A DNA stretch of 26,263 nt from Alistipes sp. (GTDB lineage Bacteria > Bacteroidota > Bacteroidia > Bacteroidales > Rikenellaceae). The stretch is from contig VSOO01000003.1 in the NCBI GenBank assembly GCA_009774895.1, positions 1-26,263 of the forward strand, in the 5' to 3' direction. The translations under genes and the position numbers were made by a program. Under the pieces are notes generated by a model that did not search any database, had not been told where the DNA came from, and saw only the letters and a program-made list of their open reading frames with translations. Below are positions 14,367 to 23,305 of this stretch, in pieces (positions within the stretch are counted from its first letter, which is position 1; each line of letters opens with the position of its first letter).

Positions 14367-15753
14367 TCGTTCCAGCTTTCTCCTTCAGTTTTTCGGCGAT
14401 CGCCGCGCAGCAGGCGTCGATGTTGCCCGCACCGAAGCTGATCACCACGTCCGTATTCATCGCCGCCACGGTCTCGGCCAGCGCCTCGCGCTCCACGATG
14501 CGCCAGGGCACCGTGAGGCGGCGGGCGATCATCTGCGAGTCCACGCCCGGAATCGGCTCCTCGCGGGCCGGGTAGATCGGGAGCAGCACCGCCTCGTCGG
14601 CCAGCGACAGCGCCTCGGCGAAGCCGTCGCACAGATCGCGCGTCCGCGTGTAGAGGTGGGGCTGGAAGAGCGCCGTGATGCGGCGGCCGGGGAACATCTC
14701 CCGCACGGAAGCGAGCGTGGCCGCCAGCTCGCGCGGATGATGGGCGTAGTCGTCCATGTAGACCTGGCGCGGCGTGTTGATGTAGCATTCGAAACGGCGC
14801 TTCACCCCCTCGAACGAGGCCAGCGCGGCGCGCAGCCGCTCCCCGTCGGGCCGTTCGCCCCGTGCGCGGGCCGCGCACCACAGCGCGGCCACGGCCGCCA
14901 CCGAGTTCTCGACATTGACCCATCCGGGCACGCCGAGCGTACAGTCGCGGTACACGCCGTCGGGCACCACGATGTCGTAGCGGTAACGGCCGCCGTCGAG
15001 CAGGCGCACGTTCGCGGCGTGGAAATCGGCCGGGGCGTCGCACGCGTAGCCGTAGACCGTGATCGCGGGGTTATCGACCCGGAGGTCGGTGCCCCGCTTG
15101 AGCACGAGGTACCCGCCCGGCCGGATCTGGCGGATGAACTGCGCGAAAGCCTCCTTCATCGCCTCGTGCGTGCCGTAGATGTCGAGGTGGTCCGGATCGG
15201 CCGAGGTGATGACCGCCGTGTCGGGATCGAGGCGCAGGAACGAGCGGTCGAACTCGTCGGCCTCGACCGTCAGCCGGTCGCCGGAGCCCAGCACCAGGTT
15301 GCTGCCGAAGTTCTTCGACAGGCCGCCCAGGAAGGCGCTGCCGCCGCCCGTCGTTCCGCGGTCGAGCCACGCCAGCAGCGTGGAGGTCGTGGTCTTGCCG
15401 TGCGTGCCGGCCACCGCCTGCACGTATTTGCCCGCCGAGAGCAGGCCCAGCATCTGCGAACGCTTCACCACCTCGAACCCCTCGCGACGAAACCACGCCA
15501 GCCCGGCGTGGTCGTCGGGCACGGCGGGCGTGTAGACCACGACCGTGGTCCGCCGGTCGCGGAACGGCGCGGGGATGCACTCCGCAGCCTCGTCGTAACA
15601 AACCGCGGCCCCTTCGGCCGCCAACGCATCGGTCAGCGCGGTGCGCGTGCGGTCGTAGCCCGCCACGCGCTTGCCCTCGTGGAGGAAATAGCGCGCCAGG
15701 GCGCTCATGCCGATGCCCCCGATACCCAGAAAATATACGTTTTCGAACTCCAT
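14359..15753 (-). CDS. murC: UDP-N-acetylmuramate--L-alanine ligase
   Basis: The 464-residue Mur ligase adds L-Ala to UDP-MurNAc with ATP, the first peptide step of peptidoglycan precursor synthesis in the cytoplasm. The N-terminal UDP-binding Rossmann motif is FLGIGGIGMSALA (8-20). The ATP loop GTHGKTTT lies at 116-123, followed by EADEFDRSFL and ITSADPDHLDIYG. The central VKRRFECY and DDYAHHP motifs precede the C-terminal domain (ALFQPHLYTRTRDL). Length is normal. It lies 11 nt after murG and overlaps ftsQ by 8 nt, so the three are co-translated from one message. Confidence 0.97.
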   Translation of the reverse strand: MEFENVYFLGIGGIGMSALARYFLHEGKRVAGYDRTRTALTDALAAEGAAVCYDEAAECIPAPFRDRRTTVVVYTPAVPDDHAGLAWFRREGFEVVKRSQMLGLLSAGKYVQAVAGTHGKTTTSTLLAWLDRGTTGGGSAFLGGLSKNFGSNLVLGSGDRLTVEADEFDRSFLRLDPDTAVITSADPDHLDIYGTHEAMKEAFAQFIRQIRPGGYLVLKRGTDLRVDNPAITVYGYACDAPADFHAANVRLLDGGRYRYDIVVPDGVYRDCTLGVPGWVNVENSVAAVAALWCAARARGERPDGERLRAALASFEGVKRRFECYINTPRQVYMDDYAHHPRELAATLASVREMFPGRRITALFQPHLYTRTRDLCDGFAEALSLADEAVLLPIYPAREEPIPGVDSQMIARRLTVPWRIVEREALAETVAAMNTDVVISFGAGNIDACCAAIAEKLKEKAGTSA

Positions 15754-15764
15754 ATTTCCAATTT

Positions 15765-16871
15765 CTATCCGATCAGTCCGATGATTTCATCCGCTATGGC
15801 ATCCGCCGCCGCAGGCTGCGCCAGCCGCGCGATCGCCTCGCCCAGCGCCCCGAGCGCCGCGGGGTCGGAGAGCGCCTCCACGGCCCGGTCCATGCAGCGG
15901 CCCACGGCTTCGGCGTCGCGCACCATGAGGGCCGCACCCTTATCGACGAGGGCCATGGCGTTGTGCGTCTGGTGGTCTTCGGCCACATTGGGCGACGGCA
16001 CGAAGATCACCGGCCGCCCCACCAGACAGAGCTCCGACACGGTGCAGGCGCCGCTGCGCGAAATCACGATGTCGGCCGCGGCATAGGCGTAGTCCATGCG
16101 GTCGATGAAAGCCCCCTGCCATATGTTGCGCGTGGGGTGCGCCTCCAGGAAGCCGCGCATCTCGCGCTCGTAGTAGCGCCCCGTCTGCCAGATCACCTGC
16201 ACGGGCGCCTCGCCCCCCTGGCGCACGATCCACTCCTTCATCATCTCGTTGAGCGTGCGCGTGCCGAGCGAGCCGCCCACCACGAGCACCACGGGCAGAC
16301 GGTCCGTGAATCCGTAGTAGCTCAGCGCCTCGGCGCGGGCGGTGCCGCCCGTCGAGAAGCTCCCGCGCAGCGGGTTGCCCGTGCGCACGATCTTCGCGGC
16401 CGGGAAGAAGCGCTCCATGCCGTCGTAGGCCACGCAGATGCGGCGCGCACCCCGTGCCAGCAGCTTGTTCGTGAGGCCCGCATAGGAGTTCTGCTCCTGG
16501 ATGAGCGTCGGCACGCCCATGCGCTGCGCGGCCCACAGCACCGGGGCGCTCGCATAGCCTCCGAAGCCCGCGACCGCATCGGCCCCGAAGTCACGGATCG
16601 CACGCCGCGCACGGCGGATGCTGCGCCACGCCTTGAAGGGCACGGCCAGGTTCTTCGGGTCGAGCCGCCGCTGCAAGCCCGCGATCGGCAGCCCCACGAT
16701 CCGGTAGCCCAGCGCCGGAATCTTCTCCATCTCCATGCGGCCCTCGGCCCCCACGAAGAGGATCTCCACGCCGTCGCCCAGCTTGCGCACGAGCGCTTCG
16801 GCCACGGCCACGGCCGGGTAGATGTGTCCGCCCGTGCCGCCGCCCGAAAGTATGATTCTCTTTTTCTCCAT
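15765..16871 (-). CDS. murG: UDP-N-acetylglucosamine--N-acetylmuramyl-(pentapeptide) pyrophosphoryl-undecaprenol transferase
   Basis: The 368-residue GT28 enzyme adds GlcNAc to lipid I to make lipid II at the inner face of the cytoplasmic membrane. The signature GGGTGGHIYPA starts at residue 10. FGGYASAPVLWAAQ, IQEQNSYAGLTNKLLA and VVGGSLGTRTLN lie in the expected order. The C-terminal UDP-GlcNAc site reads ISRSGACTVSELCLVGRPVIFVPSP, then EDHQTHNA. The ATG follows an AT-rich stretch. It opens the dcw segment here: the gene upstream is comM, not ftsW as in many dcw clusters. No clear promoter is seen in the 141-nt gap, so it may depend on transcription coming through comM. Confidence 0.97.
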   Translation of the reverse strand: MEKKRIILSGGGTGGHIYPAVAVAEALVRKLGDGVEILFVGAEGRMEMEKIPALGYRIVGLPIAGLQRRLDPKNLAVPFKAWRSIRRARRAIRDFGADAVAGFGGYASAPVLWAAQRMGVPTLIQEQNSYAGLTNKLLARGARRICVAYDGMERFFPAAKIVRTGNPLRGSFSTGGTARAEALSYYGFTDRLPVVLVVGGSLGTRTLNEMMKEWIVRQGGEAPVQVIWQTGRYYEREMRGFLEAHPTRNIWQGAFIDRMDYAYAAADIVISRSGACTVSELCLVGRPVIFVPSPNVAEDHQTHNAMALVDKGAALMVRDAEAVGRCMDRAVEALSDPAALGALGEAIARLAQPAAADAIADEIIGLIG

Positions 16872-17012
16872 TATCTCGTTTTCCGTAAATTATGAATCGC
16901 TTCCGCAAGCCCGTCCGCCGGACCGCGGAAAAGTGCGGTGCCGGCCGCCGCGACCGGCGGACAGCCGCGCCGCGCATCGTTCCTCCGCACCCCGGCGGCA
17001 AGGACGGCCCCG
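16872..17012 (-). other. comM-murG spacer
   Basis: This 141-nt gap has no coding potential I can support. On the minus strand it holds GC-rich inverted repeats (TCCGC...GCGGA around 16909-16930 with an inner GTCC/GGAC) but no T-tract. The best -7 match, TAATTTAC, is poor and lacks a -33 partner. It carries neither a clear terminator nor a clear promoter. Confidence 0.35.
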
Positions 17013-18551
17013 CTACGTGCCCCAGCTCTCGCGGTCGAGCGAGCGGTAGTTGATCGCCTCGGCCACATGCGCCGCCGCGATGCGCTCGGCGCCCGCCAGG
17101 TCGGCGATCGTGCGCGCCACCTTCACGATGCGGTCGTAGGCCCGGGCCGAAAGCCCGAGGCGCTCCATCGCCCGTTCGAGCAGCGTCGCGGCCTCGGCAT
17201 CGAGCGGGCAGTGGGTGCGCAGCATCCGGGCGTTCATCATGGCGTTGGTGTGCACCCCCTCCGCATCGCGGAAGCGGGCCGCCTGCACCGCACGCGCACG
17301 CACCACCCGCTCGCGGATCGCCGCACTCGGCTCGCCGGCCGGCGCCGCCTTCAGCTCGGCCGGCGACACGGGCGTAACCTCTATCTGGAGGTCGATGCGG
17401 TCGAGCAGCGGGCCCGAAATGCGGCCCATGTAGCGGTACACCGCACTCCGCGAGCAGGTGCACTCCCGGGTCGGGTGGTTGTAGTAGCCGCACGGACAGG
17501 GATTCATGGCCGCCACGAGGGTGAAGTTGGCCGGATACTCCACGCTGTACCGTGCGCGCGAGACCACGATCTTCTTCTCTTCGAGCGGCTGGCGCAGCAC
17601 CTCCAGCACGCTGCGCCCGAATTCGGGCAGCTCGTCGAGAAAGAGGATGCCGTTGTGGGCCAGCGACACCTCGCCCGGCTGGGGCGTCTGTCCGCCGCCG
17701 ATGAGCGCCACCTGCGACGCCAGGTGGTGCGGCGCCCGGAACGGACGCTCGGCGATCAGGCCGCACTGCGCCCCGAGCTTTCCCGCCACGGAGTGTATCT
17801 TGGTCGTTTCGAGCGCCTCGTCCGGCGCGAGCGGCGGCAGGATCGTCGGCAGCCGCCGCGCGAGCATCGTCTTGCCCGAGCCGGGAGCGCCGATCATCAG
17901 CACGTTGTGTCCGCCCGCGGCGGCGATTTCGAGCGCCCGCTTCACGTGGGCCTGGCCCTTCACGTCGGCGAAATCCTCGGCATAGCGCCCGCGGGGCGAC
18001 GCCTCGCGGGGCTCCGGCGCTGCCGCCGGGGCGAGCACCCGCTCGCCGTTGAGGTGCTCCATCACTTCGCGCAGCGTCCGCACGCCGATCACCTCCACGC
18101 CGCCGACCACCGCCGCTTCGGGCGCATTGTCGGCCGGCACCAGCACGCGGCGCATGCCCTCGCGCCGTGCGCAGACCGCCAGGGGCAGCACGCCGCGCAC
18201 GGAGCGCACCGTGCCGTCGAGCGACAGCTCGCCCGCCAGCATCGTACCCTCCAGCGCCCCGGCCGCGATGCGCTCTTGCGCCGCGAGGATCCCCACGGCG
18301 ATCGGCAGATCGAACGCCGCGCCCTCCTTGCGCAGCCCCGCGGGAGCCAGATTGACCACGATCTTGCGGCCCGACATCCGCTCGCCCGTATTCTCGAACG
18401 CCGAGCGGATGCGCTGCTCGCTCTCCTTCACGGCGCTGTCGGGCAGCCCCACGAGGTAGAGGCCCAGCCCCCCGCCCGTGATATTGACCTCGACGGCCAC
18501 GGGCACGGCGTCGATTCCCACGAGGGCTCCCGTATATGCTTTGACGAACAT
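17013..18551 (-). CDS. comM: YifB/ComM-family Mg-chelatase-like AAA+ ATPase
   Basis: The 512-residue product has the N-terminal ChlI-like (Lon protease-like fold) domain VEVNITGGGLGLYLVGLPDSAVKES and GRKIVVNLAPAGLRKEGAAFDLPIAVG. The AAA+ Walker A GAPGSGKT is at 221-228 and Walker B ILFLDELPEF near 302-311. A Cys cluster (CPCGYYNHPTRECTCS) follows, then a C-terminal Mg_chelatase_C helical domain ending in IADLAGAERIAAAHVAEAINYR. ComM is a hexameric branch-migration helicase that helps integrate DNA in natural transformation; Bacteroidota homologues are called Mg chelatases, but this is not a chlorophyll enzyme. The start lies 12 nt after the dnaB stop, so it is co-transcribed with dnaB. Confidence 0.93.
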   Translation of the reverse strand: MFVKAYTGALVGIDAVPVAVEVNITGGGLGLYLVGLPDSAVKESEQRIRSAFENTGERMSGRKIVVNLAPAGLRKEGAAFDLPIAVGILAAQERIAAGALEGTMLAGELSLDGTVRSVRGVLPLAVCARREGMRRVLVPADNAPEAAVVGGVEVIGVRTLREVMEHLNGERVLAPAAAPEPREASPRGRYAEDFADVKGQAHVKRALEIAAAGGHNVLMIGAPGSGKTMLARRLPTILPPLAPDEALETTKIHSVAGKLGAQCGLIAERPFRAPHHLASQVALIGGGQTPQPGEVSLAHNGILFLDELPEFGRSVLEVLRQPLEEKKIVVSRARYSVEYPANFTLVAAMNPCPCGYYNHPTRECTCSRSAVYRYMGRISGPLLDRIDLQIEVTPVSPAELKAAPAGEPSAAIRERVVRARAVQAARFRDAEGVHTNAMMNARMLRTHCPLDAEAATLLERAMERLGLSARAYDRIVKVARTIADLAGAERIAAAHVAEAINYRSLDRESWGT

Positions 18552-18563
18552 CGGCCCAGCGCT

Positions 18564-20117
18564 TTAGAATGGCGCCTCGTCGCCGAGCGAGGGAGGCGTA
18601 AGATCGAATTCCGCACCGCCCGCCGCAGCCCCCAGCGCGCCGCCGAGACCGGCGTTCGACTCGCTGGCGAAATCCTCGTACTGCTGCTGCCCGGGGGCTC
18701 CCGAAGCCGGCGGCAGCAGCGTGTCGTCCATGTCGGCGAAGCGGGCCTGGTCCTTCAGGAAGCGCAGGTTCACGTCGCACACGGCGCCGTTGCGGTGCTT
18801 GGCGATGATGATTTCGGCCATGCCCGCCGTGGGCATGCCGTTCTCGTCCTGGTTGATGCCGTAATACTCGGGGCGGTGGATGAAAGCCACGATGTCGGCA
18901 TCCTGCTCGATGGCGCCCGACTCGCGGAGGTCCGAGAGCTGGGGGCGCTTCGAGCCGCCGCGCATCTCCGTGGCGCGGCTGAGCTGCGACAGCGCGATCA
19001 CCGGCACGTTCAGCTCCTTGGCGATGGCCTTGAGCGTACGCGAAATGAAAGCCACCTCCTGCTCGCGGTTGCCCTTCGAATCCTGGTTGCCGGTCATGAG
19101 CTGGAGGTAGTCGATGATGATGATCTTGATGTCGTTGTGTATCTTCAGCCGGCGCGCCTTCGAGCGGAACTCGAAGACCGAGAGCGCCGGCGTGTCGTCG
19201 ATGAACAGGGGTGCGGAGCCCAGCGGCTTGGTGGCCGACTCAAGGTGGCGCCACTGCTCGGGCGTGAGGCGTCCGCTCTTCACGTCGTTGCCGTTGAGGC
19301 CCGTTTCGGCCACGATCAGACGCATCATGAGCTGCACCGAGGACATTTCGAGCGAGAAGAACGCCACGCCCGCCTCGTGGTCCACGGCCATGTTGCGGGC
19401 CATGGTGAGCACGAAGGCCGTCTTGCCCATCGACGGACGCGCCGCCACGATGATGAGGTCCGAGAGCTGCCAGCCCAGCGTCACACGGTCGATGGCCGTG
19501 AAGCCCGACGGCACGCCGTTGAAGGCGCTCGTATTCTTCGAGGCCTCCTCGATCTGGGCCAGGGCGCGGGCCAGGATGTCCTTCGACGACTGCACCGAGC
19601 GCTTCACGTGGCCCTCGGCCACCTTGAAGATCTCGCCCTCGGCATAGCCGATCAGAGCCGTCACGTCGGTCGATTCGTCGTAGGAGCGGCGCTGGATCTC
19701 GGTGGCCGAGCGGATGAGCTCGCGCTGCACGTACTTCTGGGCGATGATCTTGGCGTGAAACTCCACATTCGCGGCCGAGCCCACCTTCTGCGTAAGTTGG
19801 GCCAGGTAGGCGGCGCCGCCCACCTTCTTCAGCTCCTTCTTCACCTTGAGGCGCTCGGTCACGGTGAACAGATCGACCGGCTTGAGCTCGGTCGAGAGCT
19901 CCTCGATGGCCTTGTATATCAGCCGGTGCTCCTCGGTGTAGAACGCATCGGGCGTCACGAACTCCTGCACCGCGATGATGCTGTCCTTTTCGAGCATCAG
20001 GGCGCCCAGCACCGCCTCCTCCAGCTCGACGGCCTGGGGAGGCACATTGACCGGAGCGTCGGTGAGCGCCGCGAATGCCTCGCGGTTGCGTGCGGAGGGA
20101 GTGAAATCTTTAGCCAT
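18564..20117 (-). CDS. dnaB: Replicative DNA helicase DnaB
   Basis: The 517-residue hexameric 5'-3' helicase unwinds DNA at the replication fork. The N-terminal primase-interacting helical domain (VELEEAVLGALMLEKDSI through VKSGRL-preceding linker) is followed by the RecA-like domain: Walker A ARPSMGKT at 226-233, FFSLEMSS, Walker B IIIIDYLQLM, and SQLSRATEMR with LRESGAIEQDADIV. The C-terminal tail (LPPASGAPGQQQYEDF onward) is flexible. The frame is open 120 nt further upstream, but ATG 20117 is chosen because it gives the family N-terminus and because a strong promoter ends about 20 nt before it. comM follows after 12 nt. Confidence 0.96.
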   Translation of the reverse strand: MAKDFTPSARNREAFAALTDAPVNVPPQAVELEEAVLGALMLEKDSIIAVQEFVTPDAFYTEEHRLIYKAIEELSTELKPVDLFTVTERLKVKKELKKVGGAAYLAQLTQKVGSAANVEFHAKIIAQKYVQRELIRSATEIQRRSYDESTDVTALIGYAEGEIFKVAEGHVKRSVQSSKDILARALAQIEEASKNTSAFNGVPSGFTAIDRVTLGWQLSDLIIVAARPSMGKTAFVLTMARNMAVDHEAGVAFFSLEMSSVQLMMRLIVAETGLNGNDVKSGRLTPEQWRHLESATKPLGSAPLFIDDTPALSVFEFRSKARRLKIHNDIKIIIIDYLQLMTGNQDSKGNREQEVAFISRTLKAIAKELNVPVIALSQLSRATEMRGGSKRPQLSDLRESGAIEQDADIVAFIHRPEYYGINQDENGMPTAGMAEIIIAKHRNGAVCDVNLRFLKDQARFADMDDTLLPPASGAPGQQQYEDFASESNAGLGGALGAAAGGAEFDLTPPSLGDEAPF

Positions 20118-20138
20118 CGTCAGGATATTTTCAGCCTT

Positions 20139-20169
20139 CAAAAGTAGCAATTCGCACCGAGAATTCAAA
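20139..20169 (-). promoter_or_regulatory. Bacteroidota sigma-ABfr-type promoter for dnaB
   Basis: Read on the minus strand, TTTG (20169-20166), a 19-bp spacer and TACTTTTG (20146-20139) match both consensus elements. Initiation near 20132 gives a leader of about 15 nt before ATG 20117, which fixes the dnaB start. It probably also drives comM and perhaps the downstream dcw genes. The remaining part of the gap up to the comF stop (20170-20291) is GC-rich and holds nothing recognisable. Confidence 0.85.
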
Positions 20170-20291
20170 ACGCCGCGCCGAAGTTTCGCGCCCCGCATAC
20201 CGCCGCCCCCTGCGCCACAGGCTGCGACGCCTCTCAAGCCGCGGTCCGCACCCGGCCGTCGCGCCGCCCCGTTTCCCGCACCGCACGGCGT

Positions 20292-21014
20292 CTACCGGTC
20301 GATCCCGAGACCGCGGTGCGAAGCGGCCAGCACGGCGATGCTGATGCGGCAGTCGGGCACTGCGCGCAGGATGGCCTCGGCGCACGAGACGATCGTGGCG
20401 CCCGTGGTGAACACGTCGTCCACGAGCAGTATGTGGCGGCCCGCGAGGCGCTCGGGACGGCGCACGCCGAACAGGCCGCGCACGTTCTCCCAGCGCGCGT
20501 CGCTCCGTGTGCGGGCCTGCGAGGGGTTGTTGCGCAGGCGCACGACGCTGCGGCGGTCCACGTCGATGCCCAGCTCGGCGGCGATGCCTTCGGCGAGGTA
20601 CTCCGACTGGTTGTATCCGCGCACGAGGCGTTTGCGCCAGTGCAGCGGCACGGGCACCACCACCTCCGCATCGGCGTAGAGTCCGCCGTCGGCCAGGCAG
20701 CCTCCGTACCAGCGGCCCATGTCGCGTGCGAGGCGCCACACCCCGCGGTATTTGAAGCGGTGGATCAGGTCGCGCCAGCCGCTGCCCTCCATGAACCAGA
20801 AGAATGCCGAGGCGTGCACCACCGGCACGAGGCCCCAGAGGCGGCGCGTCATCGGGTTGTCGAACTCCTCCCAGAAGCGTGTGAGGGGGATCTCGCCGCG
20901 GCAGCGCGTGCACACCGCAACGGCGCCTTCGCCCATCGTCCGACGACAGACGGGGCACACGGGCGGAAAGAGCAGCGCCCCGAACCCGGAGAAAAGCCTA
21001 CTGAGGATCGACAT
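20292..21014 (-). CDS. comF: ComF-family phosphoribosyltransferase-like protein
   Basis: The 240-residue product begins with the ComF double zinc-binding region: CPVC (Cys20, Cys23) and CTRC (Cys35, Cys38). Next come LIHRFKYRG and VVVPVPLHWRKRLVRGYNQSEYLAE. The PRPP-binding motif ILLVDDVFTTGAT lies at 195-207. ComF proteins are needed for DNA uptake in transformable bacteria, where they are linked to single-strand DNA handling with PriA. The ATG at 21014 overlaps the priA end by 17 nt, so it is coupled to priA; a longer in-frame reading upstream overlaps priA fully and is rejected. The pairing with a restart helicase fits a role at DNA uptake or repair, but its reaction is unknown. Confidence 0.92.
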   Translation of the reverse strand: MSILSRLFSGFGALLFPPVCPVCRRTMGEGAVAVCTRCRGEIPLTRFWEEFDNPMTRRLWGLVPVVHASAFFWFMEGSGWRDLIHRFKYRGVWRLARDMGRWYGGCLADGGLYADAEVVVPVPLHWRKRLVRGYNQSEYLAEGIAAELGIDVDRRSVVRLRNNPSQARTRSDARWENVRGLFGVRRPERLAGRHILLVDDVFTTGATIVSCAEAILRAVPDCRISIAVLAASHRGLGIDR

Positions 21015-23250
21015 TGACGACGACGACGACCGATTTGTACTCCGGAATCTCCCGGAACCGCTCCAGCTCCCCGCCGAGCAGCTCCCGGGCCCGGGCGAAC
21101 GACTTCCCGCTCTCGATCTTGAGCAGCAGGCCCGCGAGCCACTCGCCGCGCACGCGATCGACAGGCGGAGCCATGGGGCCCAGCACCCTCCGGCCGAAGC
21201 GCTCGCGCAGCCGTGCGGCCAACTCCTGCGCGGCTGCGCGCACCCGTTGCGGGTCGCGGTGGCGCAGCGTGAGGGCCACGAGCCGCGCATAGGGAGGGTA
21301 GAAGAACGACTCGCGGTCGGCGAGCTGCTGGCGGGCCATCGAGGCATAGTCGCCCGCAGCGACCTGCCGGAGCACGGGATGCTCCGGGTCGGAGGTCTGG
21401 ATCACCACCTCGCCGGGCACCGCCCGTCGCCCCGCGCGCCCCGCGACCTGCGTCATGAGCTGAAAGGCCCGTTCGGCAGCGCGGAAATCGGGGTTGTTGA
21501 GCAGGTTGTCGGCATTGAGGATGCCGACCAGCTCCACGCCGCCGAAGTCGAATCCCTTGGTAATCATCTGCGTGCCCACCATGATGTCGTACTCGCGGCG
21601 TGCGAAGTCCGACACCACGGCATCCAGCGCCCGCTCCGAGGTCAGCGCATCGCGGTCGAGGCGCACCACGCGCGCCGCGGGAAAGAGCCGCGCGATCTCC
21701 TCCTCGACCTTCTCCGTGCCGAAGCCCATCGGCTCGGGCGCCGCGGCGTCGCACGCCGGGCAGCGGGGCGGCACGGGCTCCGTGTGGCCGCAGTAGTGGC
21801 ACACGAGGCGCCCGCCCTGCTTGTGAAGCGTGAGGGTCACGTTGCAGTCGGGGCAGCGGGCCGTCCAGCCGCAGGAGCGGCATTCGACATAGGGCGCGAA
21901 GCCGCGGCGGTTCTGGAAGAGCATCGCCTGGCCGCCCCGTTCGAGCACGCCGCCCAGGGCGTCGAGGAGCTGCTTGTTGAAGTGCGCGCGCCGCTCGCCC
22001 CGCTTCACGGCGCGCAGCGTGTCGGAGATCGCCACGTGCGGAGGCCGGGCGTCGCCGTAGCGCTCGTCGAGCACCGCACGTCCGTACTTGCCCCGCACGG
22101 CGTTGAGCCACGTTTCGAGCGAGGGGGTGGCGCTGCCGAGCACCGCCCGAGCGCCGCAGATGCGGGCCAGCACCACGGCGCAGTCGCGGGCGTGGTAGCG
22201 GGGCGCGGGGTCGGACTGTTTGTACCCTGCATCGTGCTCCTCATCGACCACGATGAGCCCCAGGTTTCCGAGCGGCAGGAAGAGCGCCGAACGGGCGCCG
22301 ATGACCAGCTCGCCGCCCGCCGCGCCGCTCAGACGCAGCGCGGCCTCGGTGCGGCGGCGGGCCGTGAGTTTCGAGTGGTAGGCCGTGACGCGGCTGCCGA
22401 AGATGCGCTCCATGCGCTCCACGAGCTGCGACGTGAGCGCGATTTCGGGCACGAGCATCAGCACGTCGCGACCGGCGGCCAGCGTCTCGGCGATCAGGTG
22501 GATGTAGATTTCGGTCTTGCCCGAACCGGTGACGCCGTGCAGGAGCACCGTGCCGCAGCCCGCGGCGAACTGCGCACGCATCGACTCCAGGGCCTGCCGC
22601 TGGTGCGGCGAGGGCTCGGGCAGCAGGAAACGTGCATCGTCCGGACGCCCGGACGCCCGCGGCCGCTCCGCAAGCACGATGCACCCCTTCGATTCGAGGC
22701 TCCGCAGCACCGGACGCGGCGCTTCGAGCAGCCGCGTCGGCACTTCGCCGCAGAGCGAATCGCCGGCCGCATCGGCGATCGCGAGCAGCGCCGCATACTG
22801 CTTCGGCGCACGGCGTGCGAGCCGCTCGAAGAGTTCGTGCAGACGCGAAGCGTCGCGAAGCCCGGGTGCAAGCGCCGCGAAGCACTCGGTGCGCGGCCGG
22901 AAGGCCTCGCGCGCGAACTCCTCCTCCGAGCGGCCGCTCGGCTTGAGCAGCGGGGGCAGCGCCATGCGCATCACCTCGCCCAGGGTGCACATATAATAAT
23001 CGGCGATCCACTCCCACAGCGCACGTCTGTGCGCATCGACGAGCGGAGCGCCGTAAAGGCTTCCGGCCACGGTCTTCACCGTGCGGGCCTCGGGCCGGCG
23101 ATCGTGGATGCGCCAGACGATTCCCGTGTATATCCTGCCCTTGCCGAAAGGCACCGCCACCGCTTCGCCCTCGGTCAGCACCGTATCCTCCGCCACCGCG
23201 AAGGTGTAGGGAGGCTGGGCCAGCGGAAGTACGATGTCGGCATAGCGCAT
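20998..23250 (-). CDS. priA: Primosomal protein N' (replication restart helicase PriA)
   Basis: The 750-residue 3'-5' superfamily 2 helicase reloads the replisome at stalled forks. The N-terminal DNA-binding domain (VAVPFGKGRIYTGIVW) is followed by Walker A GVTGSGKT (239-246), VPEIALTSQ, and the DEEHD box (336-340). The inserted zinc-binding module has the expected cysteine pairs: CRSC, CPDC, CHYC and CPAC. After it come GTEKVEEE, GTQMITKGFDFGGVELVGILNAD and QVAGRAGR, the helicase C lobe. Length is normal. comF overlaps its 3' end by 17 nt. A terminator for yitT ends 8 nt before its ATG and no promoter is evident, so how transcription reaches it is unclear. Confidence 0.95.
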   Translation of the reverse strand: MRYADIVLPLAQPPYTFAVAEDTVLTEGEAVAVPFGKGRIYTGIVWRIHDRRPEARTVKTVAGSLYGAPLVDAHRRALWEWIADYYMCTLGEVMRMALPPLLKPSGRSEEEFAREAFRPRTECFAALAPGLRDASRLHELFERLARRAPKQYAALLAIADAAGDSLCGEVPTRLLEAPRPVLRSLESKGCIVLAERPRASGRPDDARFLLPEPSPHQRQALESMRAQFAAGCGTVLLHGVTGSGKTEIYIHLIAETLAAGRDVLMLVPEIALTSQLVERMERIFGSRVTAYHSKLTARRRTEAALRLSGAAGGELVIGARSALFLPLGNLGLIVVDEEHDAGYKQSDPAPRYHARDCAVVLARICGARAVLGSATPSLETWLNAVRGKYGRAVLDERYGDARPPHVAISDTLRAVKRGERRAHFNKQLLDALGGVLERGGQAMLFQNRRGFAPYVECRSCGWTARCPDCNVTLTLHKQGGRLVCHYCGHTEPVPPRCPACDAAAPEPMGFGTEKVEEEIARLFPAARVVRLDRDALTSERALDAVVSDFARREYDIMVGTQMITKGFDFGGVELVGILNADNLLNNPDFRAAERAFQLMTQVAGRAGRRAVPGEVVIQTSDPEHPVLRQVAAGDYASMARQQLADRESFFYPPYARLVALTLRHRDPQRVRAAAQELAARLRERFGRRVLGPMAPPVDRVRGEWLAGLLLKIESGKSFARARELLGGELERFREIPEYKSVVVVVNVDPQ

Positions 23251-23258
23251 GGGCGTAG

Positions 23259-23296
23259 AAAAAACGCGGGGAACCCGCCTGCCGCAAGCTCCCCGC
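23259..23296 (-). terminator. Intrinsic terminator of yitT, adjacent to the priA start
   Basis: On the minus strand GCGGGGA (23296-23290) and TCCCCGC (23272-23266) form a perfect 7-bp stem around a 17-nt loop, followed one base later by six T residues (23264-23259). It begins 9 nt after the yitT stop and ends 8 nt before the priA ATG. Confidence 0.75.
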
Positions 23297-23305
23297 CGGT
23301 CGAAA

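Noticed and set aside
10557..14441. A 1294-codon plus-strand frame antisense to ftsZ, ftsA and ftsQ
   Set aside because: Same codon-bias shadow; it crosses gene borders without regard to them and shows no motif.
16938..20147. A 1069-codon plus-strand frame antisense to comM and dnaB
   Set aside because: Shadow of the sense genes. Its beginning and end do not match any promoter or family.
20118..20237. A longer N-terminus for DnaB (40 extra residues)
   Set aside because: The added part covers the promoter boxes and is Gly/Arg/Cys-rich; the family N-terminus begins at ATG 20117.
21015..21347. A longer N-terminus for ComF inside priA
   Set aside because: It is an alternate-frame reading of priA; the zinc-binding CPVC region sits at the normal distance from ATG 21014.
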